From: Brucella pecoris
GTDB lineage: Bacteria > Pseudomonadota > Alphaproteobacteria > Rhizobiales > Rhizobiaceae
NCBI RefSeq assembly: GCF_006376675.1
Contig: NZ_VEWK01000011.1
Span: 124,001 to 188,000, forward strand
Reading direction: 5' to 3'
Length of the DNA: 64,000 bases
The position numbers were made by a program, and so were the translations under genes. The notes under the pieces are model-generated. The model searched no databases. It was given only the letters and a program-made list of their open reading frames with translations, and was not told the DNA's origin. Positions 45,119 through 53,226 of this stretch are shown one piece after another (the first letter of the stretch is position 1; each line of letters begins with the position of its first letter).

Positions 45119-46174
45119 TCAGGCTTCGTGCCATGCCTGTTTCAGGACCCTGGTCCAGTTGCTCCGGCAAAGCTTTGCCAGTTCCTCATCGTTATATCCG
45201 GCCTTCTGCAAGGCCATGACAAGATTCTGGGTTCCGGCGGCATCGGAAATGTCTGCTGGAATTGTTGCGCCGTCATAGTCCGAACCAAGCGCCACGCAGT
45301 CGATACCCATGCGTTCAACCATGTAATCCACATGGCGAACCGCATCGGAAAGCGGCGTGTTTGCGTCTTCCTTGCCGTCGGCACGAAGCATCGTTGTAGC
45401 GTAGTTCAACCCGGCTAGGCCCTTGCTCTCGCGGATCGCATCGAGCTGGCGATCGGTCAGATTACGGGCAACCGGAGTGAGGGCATGCGCGTTAGAATGG
45501 CTGGCGACCAGCGGCTGATCGCTCAGTTTGGCCACATCCCAGAAACCCTTTTCCGTGATATGCGCCAGGTCGATCAGAATGCCTTTGGTGTTGCACGCCT
45601 TGACCAGACGCTTGCCTGCATCGGTCAGGCCGGGGCCGGTATCGGGGCTCATCGGATAGGCAAACGGAACGCCGTGGGCGAAAACATTGTTTCGGCTCCA
45701 GACCGGGCCGAGTGAACGCAAACCGGCAGCATAAAAAACTTCAAGCGCTGCCAGATCTGCATCGATGGCTTCGCAGCCTTCCATGTGCAGCACGGCGGCG
45801 AATGTGTCGCTGTTCAGCGTTTCATCGAGTTCACGACCGTTGCGGCAGAGCTTCCAGCCTCCTGCAGCTTCCAGCTTCAGCGCGATGGCTGCGATTTCGA
45901 GAGCGATGTCGAGGGAGGGGCTGCGTTCCAACGGAAGAGAAAGCGGCGTTTCGTAATGACCGTTGGCATCGGGCTTGCCAAGCTCGATATGCTCGCCCGA
46001 AGGTATGTAGATGGCGCATATTCCGCCGGCGAGACCGCCTTTGCGCGAGCGAGGCAGATCGATATGACCGATATCCGTCCCGTCGATAAATTCCTTGATC
46101 GGGTCTTCGCCCTTGCGGGCATTTTCCCAAAGCCGCAGAAGGACATCGTTATGTCCGTCAAAAACGCGCTGCAT
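45119..46174 (-). CDS. membrane dipeptidase family (peptidase M19)
   Basis: A 351-residue zinc dipeptidase of the renal dipeptidase family. Metal and active-site motifs: FDGHNDVLLRL (HxD at the N-terminus), LHMEGCEAIDADL (bridging Glu), DLAHITEKGFWDV, LVASHSNAHAL and ALGSDYDGATIP. No signal peptide is evident, so it is probably cytoplasmic. M19 enzymes cleave dipeptides, often with a D-residue at the C-terminus. Lying first in a peptide ABC importer operon, it likely hydrolyses what the importer brings in. Confidence 0.92.
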   Translation of the reverse strand: MQRVFDGHNDVLLRLWENARKGEDPIKEFIDGTDIGHIDLPRSRKGGLAGGICAIYIPSGEHIELGKPDANGHYETPLSLPLERSPSLDIALEIAAIALKLEAAGGWKLCRNGRELDETLNSDTFAAVLHMEGCEAIDADLAALEVFYAAGLRSLGPVWSRNNVFAHGVPFAYPMSPDTGPGLTDAGKRLVKACNTKGILIDLAHITEKGFWDVAKLSDQPLVASHSNAHALTPVARNLTDRQLDAIRESKGLAGLNYATTMLRADGKEDANTPLSDAVRHVDYMVERMGIDCVALGSDYDGATIPADISDAAGTQNLVMALQKAGYNDEELAKLCRSNWTRVLKQAWHEA

Positions 46175-46313
46175 TCTTTCATTCCTGACTGCATGGCCTG
46201 CGAGGGCAGAACCACATATCCAAGTGTTCAGGTGCGAGGAGACAACACGGCAAGGTAAGATAACCTCCCGATATGGTGGTTGAGCTTTTCGCTCTTATTG
46301 TTCCCCGCACTTC

Positions 46314-46339
46314 CACTCCCGATTTATAATCGGTTAGTG
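46314..46339. promoter_or_regulatory. inverted repeat upstream of the dipeptidase operon
   Basis: CACT-C-CCGAT-TTATA-ATCGG-TT-AGTG is an interrupted dyad about 140 bp before the dipeptidase ATG, in a 323-bp gene-free stretch (46175-46497). It may be an operator for the importer operon. The rest of the stretch shows only the terminator at 46407-46436. Confidence 0.35.
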
Positions 46340-46406
46340 CCTGTCGGAGTCAAGCCATCGAATGGCGTAGTCAGACTGTGAAATGAAGATAAATTTATGC
46401 AAAACG

Positions 46407-46436
46407 AAAGGGCTGCGCTATGAAACGCAGCCCTTT
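46407..46436 (-). terminator. rho-independent terminator of the outer membrane protein gene
   Basis: AAAGGGCTGCG (46407-46417) pairs with CGCAGCCCTTT (46426-46436). On the minus strand it follows the outer membrane protein gene by about 60 bases and leads into a T-rich run. Confidence 0.75.
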
Positions 46437-46497
46437 GTGCAAAAGCAGAATTGCTTGATGCGAAAACAGAATGAAGTTTCGCGTCGGATCACGCGGT

Positions 46498-47136
46498 CTA
46501 GAACTTGTAGTTCAGACCGGCCTTGATCGAATGGTTCTTCAGATTGTTGCGCTGCTCCACGCCGTTGACGCGGGACTTCACGTCGCTGAAGCGCTGGAAG
46601 TCATATTCAGCCTTGACGGAAAGCGGGCCACTCAGTGCCTGCTCGACGCCAGCGCCGACCAGCGCGCCACCTTCCCAGCCCGGAGCCGAGGTGGTGTTGT
46701 CCTTGGCCTTGAAGCGGGTCACACCGTAACCGGCGGTGCCGTAAACGAGCGTCTTGTCGAAAGCATAGCCGACCTTGCCCTTGGCATTGCCGTTCCATGA
46801 CTGCTGAAGGCTACCGCCATGACCGATGCGATGTTCAGCTTCAGCAAAATTTCCTTCGAGTTCTGCACCGAACACGACATTGCCGCTCTGCATGTTCTTG
46901 CCGACGACAACGCCGCCAAGAGCGCCGGTGCGGTTGGTGAAGGGGCTGGGGAACTTGGACGACGAAGCGCCGATCTGTGCGCCGATATAATTGCCGGACC
47001 AGTCATGCGGGCCGCTGGCAACCGGATCGTTATAGGAATAGTCCGTTGCTCCCATCACGTCGGCTGCGAAAGCCGAACCTGTAAAAGCAAGGATTGCAGC
47101 GCCGAGCGCCGCTGCGGTGATAGAACGCTTCAACAT
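46498..47136 (-). CDS. Omp25/Omp31-family outer membrane beta-barrel protein
   Basis: A 212-residue protein with a signal peptide cut after GSAFA. The mature part is an eight-stranded barrel of the opacity/porin type found in Brucella and Rhizobium: HDWSGNYIGAQIGASSS at the start, repeated GAELEGNF/KVGYAFDKTLVYGTAGYG strands, and terminal aromatic HSIKAGLNYKF. Such proteins anchor the outer membrane and are major surface antigens. Which paralogue it is cannot be told. Confidence 0.87.
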   Translation of the reverse strand: MLKRSITAAALGAAILAFTGSAFAADVMGATDYSYNDPVASGPHDWSGNYIGAQIGASSSKFPSPFTNRTGALGGVVVGKNMQSGNVVFGAELEGNFAEAEHRIGHGGSLQQSWNGNAKGKVGYAFDKTLVYGTAGYGVTRFKAKDNTTSAPGWEGGALVGAGVEQALSGPLSVKAEYDFQRFSDVKSRVNGVEQRNNLKNHSIKAGLNYKF

Positions 47137-47345
47137 TTTTTACTCCGATTTTCCCGTCCGGAAACGCTGGCGGGAAACATGCCTGAATTCATTATTGCCA
47201 TCGAAAGGCCGTGCCTTCGAACTGGCTTTCGTCTCACCTTTGATTGTGTCTAAATTTAAGAAAATTCGAGCGATTTCCATGCACTGCGCAACCATTCTTC
47301 GCGCTATGCTTAACAATCGGTAACTGCTTGGTCGCGAAATTTTTG

Positions 47346-48095
47346 TTAGATCAATCCTAGTCCACGGAAGCTGGCATGGCCGTGCTTTCCAACGATGACA
47401 TGGTCGTGCACCGTAATGTTGAGCGCCTTGGCCGCACTGACGAGTTGCTTGGTCATGTCGATGTCTGCCCGAGATGGGGTCGGGTCGCCAGATGGATGGT
47501 TGTGCACCAGGATAATGGCGGTTGCGGATAGTTCCAGTGCCCGTTTGACGACCTCGCGCGGGTAAACAGGTGTGTGGTCCACTGTGCCCGTCTGCTGAAC
47601 TTCGTCAGCAATCATTTTGTTCTTCTTGTCGAGGAACAAAATTCGGAACTGTTCACGGGTCTCGTAGGCCATGGCAGTGGTGCAGTATTCGATCACCTTG
47701 TTCCATGAACCAAGTACTTCGCGTTCCATGACTGCACTGCGGGCGCTTCGTTTCGCGACGGCTTCCACGAGCTTGAGTTCATGTGCGACGGTGGGACCGG
47801 CGCCGGAAACTTCAGCGATCAGTTTTTCGGGAGCAGCCAGCACTTCGGCAATCGAGCCGAACCGCATCAACAGAGCCTTGGCGAGCGGCTTGGTGTCGGC
47901 GCGGCGAATGGCGCGAAACAACAGCATTTCGAGCAGTTCATAATCTGCCAGCGCGTCAGGAGTGTCCCTGAAACGCTGTTTGAGACGATCACGATGCCCG
48001 GCATAATGCGGCTTGTCGATCTTCGGCGTCAGTTGCAGCGTATCACTGAAGCCGGGCAATTGCGCGCTACCCGGCTCATTCTTGTTCTTTGCCAT
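47346..48095 (-). CDS. radC: RadC/JAB-domain protein
   Basis: A 249-residue RadC. The N-terminal half holds a helix-hairpin-helix-like region ([21 protein letters not shown]). The C-terminal MPN/JAB domain has the metal site [19 protein letters not shown]. RadC was named for a supposed repair role that has not been confirmed, and its activity remains unclear. It is next to map on the same strand, 58 bp downstream of it. Confidence 0.92.
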   Translation of the reverse strand: MAKNKNEPGSAQLPGFSDTLQLTPKIDKPHYAGHRDRLKQRFRDTPDALADYELLEMLLFRAIRRADTKPLAKALLMRFGSIAEVLAAPEKLIAEVSGAGPTVAHELKLVEAVAKRSARSAVMEREVLGSWNKVIEYCTTAMAYETREQFRILFLDKKNKMIADEVQQTGTVDHTPVYPREVVKRALELSATAIILVHNHPSGDPTPSRADIDMTKQLVSAAKALNITVHDHVIVGKHGHASFRGLGLI

Positions 48096-48153
48096 CCTGT
48101 TTGAACCCCCGCAAAAACAGACCAGACAATTATCGAGGCGATTTCCTTGGCCG

Positions 48154-48981
48154 TTACCTCATGGAAGGCGGGCCGAAGACATTGGCTGGGGAGAGCGTGA
48201 ATATCTCGCAGCCGTCCTTCGTGACGCCTACCGTATGCTCATATTGCGCTGTCAGCGAGCGATCTCTGGTAACCGCTGTCCAGCCATCGGGAAGGACTTT
48301 CACGTGTGGTTTGCCGAGGTTGATCATCGGCTCGATCGTGAAGATCATGCCTTCCTTGATTTCGACCCCTTCATTCGGCGTGCCGTAATGGAGGATGTTC
48401 GGCGCATCATGGAACAGCTGTCCGACACCGTGACCGCAGAAGTCTCGCACAACGGAGCAGCGTTCGCCTTCGGCATAGGTCTGGATCGCCGCGCCGATTG
48501 CGCCGGTTTTCACACCTGGCTTGACGGCTGCGATCCCACGCAGAAGGCTTTCATAGGTGACTTCAAGCAGGCGCTCGGCGGCGCGTTTGATTTCGCCCAC
48601 CGCATACATGCGACTTGAATCGCCGTGCCAGCCATTGAGGAGATAGGTCACGTCGATATTGACGATATCACCCTCGCGCAGTGGCTTGTCGTTTGGAATG
48701 CCATGGCAGACGACGTGATTGATCGACGTGCAGGTCGATTTCGTATAGCCGCGATAGTTCAGCGTTGCCGGGAACGCGCCGTGATCCATGCCGAATTCGA
48801 ACACGAAACGGTCGATTTCATTGGTCGTTACACCCGGCTTGACGATATCGTTGAGGGCATCAAGGCAGCGCGCCGTCAGGTTGCAGACCGTGCGCATACC
48901 TTCGAAAGCGTCCGGACCATAAAGCCTGATCTGGCCCGTATATTTCATGGGTGCGTTTGTTGCTTCGATATAGGTTACCAT
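48154..48981 (-). CDS. map: methionine aminopeptidase type I
   Basis: 275 residues from ATG 48981; a GTG one codon earlier is possible. It removes the initiator Met from nascent proteins. All five metal ligands are visible: Asp in [19 protein letters not shown] (two Asp), His in [14 protein letters not shown], Glu in [10 protein letters not shown], and Glu in QYEHTVGVT. It lacks the N-terminal zinc-finger extension, as usual in bacteria. Confidence 0.96.
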   Translation of the reverse strand: MVTYIEATNAPMKYTGQIRLYGPDAFEGMRTVCNLTARCLDALNDIVKPGVTTNEIDRFVFEFGMDHGAFPATLNYRGYTKSTCTSINHVVCHGIPNDKPLREGDIVNIDVTYLLNGWHGDSSRMYAVGEIKRAAERLLEVTYESLLRGIAAVKPGVKTGAIGAAIQTYAEGERCSVVRDFCGHGVGQLFHDAPNILHYGTPNEGVEIKEGMIFTIEPMINLGKPHVKVLPDGWTAVTRDRSLTAQYEHTVGVTKDGCEIFTLSPANVFGPPSMR

Positions 48982-48999
48982 CACTCGATCCGTCTTAGT

Positions 49000-49698
49000 C
49001 TACTCAATCGGCACCAGCGTAGTGGCGTCAATGCTTTTATCCGTTATGTGGCACCGAACGGCCCAAGCCTCAACCCCGTTTGCACGAGCACGCTCAAAAG
49101 CACGTGCGTAAGTGGGGTCGAGATCGCCGGAAATGCTGAATCTGCTGCAATCACTTCGCTGGATAATAAACAGCATCACGCCCCGATGACCAGCGGCAAC
49201 GACGTCGACGAGTTCATCGAGATGTTTTGCACCGCGCGCCGTCACCGTATCAGGGAATTCTGCCAGGTTGGGAGTGCGGATAAAGTGCACGTTCTTGACC
49301 TCGACATAAGCTCGCTGGCGAGGACCGTCATCCAGCAAAAGGTCGATGCGCGAGTTCCTGCCATATTTCTGCTCGCGCTTGAGGCTGGCATATCCCGTCA
49401 GGTCCGGAATGAGACCGTTGAGGATTGCTTCTTCGGCGATCCTGTTCGGCAAACCGGTGTTCACGCCGACCAGCGTGTTGTCCGCTTCGACGATCTGCAG
49501 CGTATGGGCATATTTGCGGTGAGGGGCATCCGAAACACTAAGCCAGACGCGAGAATCCGGAGCGGTCAATCCGAGCATCGAACCGGTGTTGGGCACGGAA
49601 GCAGTGATAAAGCGCCCATCATCAAGTGTGACGTCGGCAAGGAATCTTTTGTAGCGGCGTTCCAGCCTGCCGGTAACCAAAGGTGTTTGAAAAATCAT
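49000..49698 (-). CDS. sfsA: SfsA homologue
   Basis: 232 residues from ATG 49698, the normal SfsA start ([17 protein letters not shown]). Signatures: [42 protein letters not shown] with the nuclease-like D...ExK, and [16 protein letters not shown]. SfsA was named sugar fermentation stimulation protein; its fold suggests a DNA or RNA binding nuclease-like protein but the role is uncertain. A further 70 open codons upstream are not part of the family. Confidence 0.93.
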   Translation of the reverse strand: MIFQTPLVTGRLERRYKRFLADVTLDDGRFITASVPNTGSMLGLTAPDSRVWLSVSDAPHRKYAHTLQIVEADNTLVGVNTGLPNRIAEEAILNGLIPDLTGYASLKREQKYGRNSRIDLLLDDGPRQRAYVEVKNVHFIRTPNLAEFPDTVTARGAKHLDELVDVVAAGHRGVMLFIIQRSDCSRFSISGDLDPTYARAFERARANGVEAWAVRCHITDKSIDATTLVPIE

Positions 49699-49778
49699 GC
49701 GCCGATTTAAAGTAGTTCGGCGGGCCTGCGAAAGGATTTTCTGATAGTTTTGCGAAAATAATGAAACCGGTTCGGCGC

Positions 49779-49892
49779 TTAGAACAAGGCTTTGATGACG
49801 TCGGCCCAGCTCATATCCGCACCGAGGACCATTGCTGCCGCAACGAGGCCGGCGCCGAGAAAGGTGAGGGTGGTTCTTGTTTCGCTTGTCAT
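49779..49892 (-). CDS. 37-residue small membrane protein
   Basis: A short open frame from ATG 49892 to TAA 49779, preceded by GGGGAAG at good spacing. The protein has a polar start (MTSETRT), one hydrophobic helix ([17 protein letters not shown]) and an amphipathic end ([11 protein letters not shown]). No family recognised. Its ribosome binding site and clear single-pass design make it a credible real gene. Confidence 0.5.
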   Translation of the reverse strand: MTSETRTTLTFLGAGLVAAAMVLGADMSWADVIKALF

Positions 49893-50027
49893 TATTCTTC
49901 CCCATCAAATCAGTCGTTCAAAGCTGGGAAGAATTTCGCGGGAGAATTTGCCCGGATTGTGATGCGATAATGGCTATTCCGGGCAATTTGCGGGCTTTTT
50001 ACAGATAGGGTAAACGCGCCCGTTTTT

Positions 50028-50315
50028 TTACTGTTTTACCCAGTTGAAGACGAGTTCCTCGCGAAAAGCGAAGCGGACGACGTGACTTGCCACCACCTCT
50101 TCGAGGCGGGCGAGGTTCTCTTCCGAGGTTTCAACGGTTGTGGTCAGTTTTTCCGCATCGGCATCGAGAATCACAAGACGGTTCTCGCCCAGATCGATGG
50201 TGCCATGTTCCGGCGTGAACTCGACCGCGAATTTGTGCGCCCAGTGTTTGCAGAGCTGCTGCAGGTAGCGGCTGGCATGGGTGGTGGAAACGATTGCTGT
50301 TGCTTTCGACATCAT
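50028..50315 (-). CDS. DUF2218 domain protein
   Basis: A 95-residue stand-alone DUF2218 (STTHASRYLQQLCKHWAHKF, VEFTPEHGTIDLG), starting at ATG 50315 or 50312. The same domain opens the siderophore-interacting protein at 38450. Domain function is unknown; its occurrence with ferric-siderophore reductases suggests a link with iron. Confidence 0.85.
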   Translation of the reverse strand: MMSKATAIVSTTHASRYLQQLCKHWAHKFAVEFTPEHGTIDLGENRLVILDADAEKLTTTVETSEENLARLEEVVASHVVRFAFREELVFNWVKQ

Positions 50316-50415
50316 GCTGTCCTTTCGAAAAGGTTGCAGCCCGGCGCGTAACAGTATCCTGGCAATTCGGCCAGTAATAATTCCGTCAAATCTAAGGGAA
50401 AAGAAAAACCAGCAA

Positions 50416-50490
50416 TGGTACGCCCAAGGGGAATCGAACCCCTGTCTGCGCCGTGAAAGGGCGCTGTCCTAACCGCTAGACGATGGGCGC
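50416..50490 (-). tRNA. tRNA-Glu (anticodon TTC), copy 1
   Basis: On the minus strand the cloverleaf begins GCGCCCATCGTCTAGCGG, has the anticodon loop CCTTTCACG with TTC, a T-arm AGGGG-TTCGATT-CCCCT, and an encoded CCA. Its own promoter is visible: TTGCAT (50530-50535), 17-bp spacer and TATAAG (50507-50512). Confidence 0.97.
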
Positions 50491-50636
50491 CTGCTGGTGT
50501 GGGGCGCTTATAGTCAGGAAATTTCCGACATGCAAGCCCCTTTTTCACCTGTCTGTGAATAAGTTTAGACAGCGCTAAACCGCACACAACAAGCGCTAAC
50601 CAATTGAATTGTAGGGGAAAAAGAAGAACCAGCAAG

Positions 50637-50711
50637 TGGTACGCCCAAGGGGAATCGAACCCCTGTCTGCGCCGTGAAAGGGCGCTGTCCTAACCGCTAG
50701 ACGATGGGCGC
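50637..50711 (-). tRNA. tRNA-Glu (anticodon TTC), copy 2
   Basis: Identical in the tRNA body to copy 1, with encoded CCA. It has a separate promoter, TTGCGA (50755-50760), 17-bp spacer and TATAAG (50732-50737), in nearly the same flanking sequence, so the whole unit was duplicated in tandem. Confidence 0.97.
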
Positions 50712-50862
50712 CTGTTGCTGGTGTGAGTGGGCTTATATTCAGGAAGGTTCTGACTCGCAAGCCCCAAAAAACACTTTTCTGAAAAAAATCGAATGTACTA
50801 CAAAAATGGGGAAACTTCGGCGGGCGGGTTCCTTATTTCCTTGAATATAAAGGCAAAAGAAA

Positions 50863-50886
50863 AAGCCGGATCATGTGATCCGGCTT
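50863..50886 (-). terminator. rho-independent terminator of the M15 peptidase gene
   Basis: AAGCCGGATCA (50863-50873) pairs with TGATCCGGCTT (50876-50886); on the minus strand it is followed by a T-rich run and comes 27 bases after the stop. Confidence 0.85.
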
Positions 50887-50912
50887 CTGTGTATTCCTGA
50901 TACGCCTCTTTT

Positions 50913-52181
50913 TTAGCCCTTGCAGCGCCAGTTCCAATCGCGTTCCGGGCCGACATCGACGTGAACCGAAGTCGTGTGGCAATAGGTGCCGACACCGCCA
51001 CGCCCGGACATGGAGCGGGCGAAACGAGCGACTTCCCACTTGGAAACGCCGTCGATCTGAATATCTGCGGCGGCGCAGATCATATGCAGCGATTTGCGAG
51101 CACCGTTGACCTTGCGGTTATATGAGGGGCTGCGATAGCCCGAAGTCACCATGACCGGGCGGCGGAAATGCCGTTCCATGGTTTTCAGCATGGAAACGAG
51201 CTGCGGCTTGAGGCAGGCAACATCCACGGTCTGTCTTTGGACTTTCAGGCCATTGGGTGCGAGTCGGGCAAGGCCCGGAGCTGATGCAAGCGTGACATTT
51301 GCAAACTCATCATCTTCATTCGCGTCGATATCGCTATCGTCGTAAAGGCTGTTGCGATGCTTAATTTCCACGCCGCCATTGGGGCGCACACCGGGCAGCG
51401 AATAATTGTAATCGTGCTTCGCAGATGGTGAAACCGGCTTGGCGACTGCGAGCTTCTTGTTTTCGGTTCGGTCAGAGCGCGAGCCAGCCGATTCGTCGGA
51501 GAAAAGCCGGGCTATGCTGCCTTGCGAGGCCGTTGGGCGTTGCGGCGAGGCGTAAGCGCTCTTCGTTGACCCGAACAATGAAGCAACCTGAACAGGCTTT
51601 TCAGCTTCGGCAGGTTTTGCCGCTGCGGTCTGTTCTGGTTCTGCCGCTTCGGCGGGCTTTTCTTCTTTTGCCGGTTCCTGCTGCTTTTTCGCGGTTTCGG
51701 CTGGAGCGGCTGCAACTGGCTGTTCTGCTGCTTTAGCGGGCTCAGGTTCAGCGGACTTGTTGCTGCCGAACATACCGAAAAGCGATGAGCTTTTTGGCTG
51801 CTGAGGGGCAAGGGCGGCCACCGCTGTCGGCTGTTGTTCAGCACCTGCTGCAGCCTCGACCGGTTTCGCCTGCTCTTTAGTATCGGTGTTCGTTGCTTCG
51901 GCCACGGTCACCGGTTTTGTTTGGCCCGGCTTGGCCTCGGTCTTTTTTTCTTCTGTCGAAGGAGTTGCAGTCGTCGCCGCCTCGGCGGAAGCAGTCTGAT
52001 CTGCGGCACTTTGCAATGTGTCCGCAATCATGGAGCCATCCGTTGCAGAGGTCATCTGAAGCGGCTTTCCGTCAAGGCCTGTACCGGTCGACGTACAGGA
52101 CGTGACAAGAAGCGCAAGCAAAGCCACGCTACCTGAAAGAAACCTGCCGGTGGTCCGGTGTGTAGAATGTGCAAATTTCAA
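50913..52181 (-). CDS. lipoprotein peptidase M15 (YcbK-like DUF882) with long low-complexity linker
   Basis: About 422 residues from a TTG at 52181, chosen because GGAG lies 7 bases upstream and the product then opens with a normal lipoprotein signal (SVALLALLVTSC); open frame upstream has no family sequence. A long Ala/Glu/Pro/Lys linker fills about residues 50-300. The C-terminal domain (SGYRSPSYNRKVNG, SLHMICAAADIQI, TSVHVDVG) has the HxxxxxxD and HxD zinc motifs of M15A peptidases, which act on peptidoglycan peptides in the periplasm. Confidence 0.82.
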   Translation of the reverse strand: MKFAHSTHRTTGRFLSGSVALLALLVTSCTSTGTGLDGKPLQMTSATDGSMIADTLQSAADQTASAEAATTATPSTEEKKTEAKPGQTKPVTVAEATNTDTKEQAKPVEAAAGAEQQPTAVAALAPQQPKSSSLFGMFGSNKSAEPEPAKAAEQPVAAAPAETAKKQQEPAKEEKPAEAAEPEQTAAAKPAEAEKPVQVASLFGSTKSAYASPQRPTASQGSIARLFSDESAGSRSDRTENKKLAVAKPVSPSAKHDYNYSLPGVRPNGGVEIKHRNSLYDDSDIDANEDDEFANVTLASAPGLARLAPNGLKVQRQTVDVACLKPQLVSMLKTMERHFRRPVMVTSGYRSPSYNRKVNGARKSLHMICAAADIQIDGVSKWEVARFARSMSGRGGVGTYCHTTSVHVDVGPERDWNWRCKG

Positions 52182-52533
52182 CAGTCTGCTCCAGCTCGAT
52201 TTCCCTGACCAGTTTGGCGGCTTGAACGCATTCGAGCCTACCTGGTTTCGGGAGATCGGCTCTCCCGTGCGAGGCTGACGCCATGCTGATAGCGATCGTC
52301 CCCACAACTCCCAGCCGTTTATGCCGGGAAAGAAATTCAGAAATATCAGCATGTTATGATGGTCACTTCAGAGCTATGGCCATCATTCCACTGTATAGGA
52401 CAAATCACCTGGCGAGCAATTCGTTACCAATTTTTAAGTTTTTTAATCGCCGAACGCAACTATTGATGCGCAATTGGTGTTAAATGACTTCAGCTTTAGT
52501 GCGGATTATTCAATAATAACGAAATATTACTTT

Positions 52534-52552
52534 ATGTAACTTTCGGTTACAT
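52534..52552. promoter_or_regulatory. perfect inverted repeat in an AT-rich intergenic stretch
   Basis: ATGTAAC-TTTCG-GTTACAT lies in the 563-bp divergent gap 52182-52744. About 52421-52565 is clearly richer in A and T than the surroundings. It may be an operator for one of the flanking lipoprotein genes, but it lies well upstream of both. No gene is seen in the gap. Confidence 0.4.
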
Positions 52553-52640
52553 TTCTGTTTTGATCAAGCAGTCGCGATAGTCTGCGAGGGGCTGTCGGCC
52601 TTCGGTGCAAGGCGAATTTCCGATTTGCATCACTCACTTG

Positions 52641-52670
52641 TTGACAGGACGCCTCGACTTGGTGCTATCC
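52641..52670 (+). promoter_or_regulatory. sigma-70 type promoter of the 52745 lipoprotein gene
   Basis: TTGACA (52641-52646) and CTATCC (52665-52670) with an 18-bp spacer fit the housekeeping promoter of Rhizobiales. They predict a leader of roughly 65-70 bases before the lipoprotein ATG. Confidence 0.55.
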
Positions 52671-52744
52671 CTTGGCAATTGCTTTATCTTTGTCTGGTGT
52701 TGTGGCCAACGGCATCTTATGCGGCATTAACCGGGAACAGAAAC

Positions 52745-53092
52745 ATGACCAAGCGCACGCGGCAGATCGCCAATCTTTTGCTGGCAGCAACAGCGGCGGC
52801 TATGCTCACGGCATGCGCGGGCGGAAAAGAGTTTCAGGGCACCCCGCAGGAAGGCGCCTCCCGTACTGGCGTTTTCCCGACATTCGGCCATATGCCGAAG
52901 GCTGCGACCACGCAGATTACCGCCGAAGAAAAGCAGCAGCTTACAAGCAAACTCGATGCCGACCGCACGCGTCTGGCGGCGTCGAGAACCGGCGGTGCGG
53001 GCTTCACGCCAGCCGAGGCAGCAACTCTGCGTCAGCAGGCGCAGCAGGAAACGGACGCTACCCTGAAACAGATCGAAAGCGGGGAAGAGTAA
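52745..53092 (+). CDS. small lipoprotein, unknown function
   Basis: 115 residues from ATG 52745; open frame runs further upstream but lacks a signal. The signal peptide and lipobox (LLLAATAAAMLTACAGG, Cys about 24) are clear. The mature part is Thr/Gln/Ala-rich with a helical C-terminus (TPAEAATLRQQAQQETDATL). Not recognised beyond being a lipoprotein. A promoter lies about 75-105 bp upstream. Confidence 0.75.
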   Translation: MTKRTRQIANLLLAATAAAMLTACAGGKEFQGTPQEGASRTGVFPTFGHMPKAATTQITAEEKQQLTSKLDADRTRLAASRTGGAGFTPAEAATLRQQAQQETDATLKQIESGEE

Positions 53093-53226
53093 ATCCTCTT
53101 CCATAATGACGAAAACTGCGTCTTTTGACGCGGCAACACGTCTCGACCCGATTCGAGAACAGGTGTATAGCTCCATTACGGCGCATACGCGCTATTACGT
53201 TCAACCCTCCACTGGAACACAGGATC

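Noticed and set aside
50416-50711. the direct repeat considered as a CRISPR array
   Set aside because: There are only two units and both are tRNA-Glu genes with promoters.
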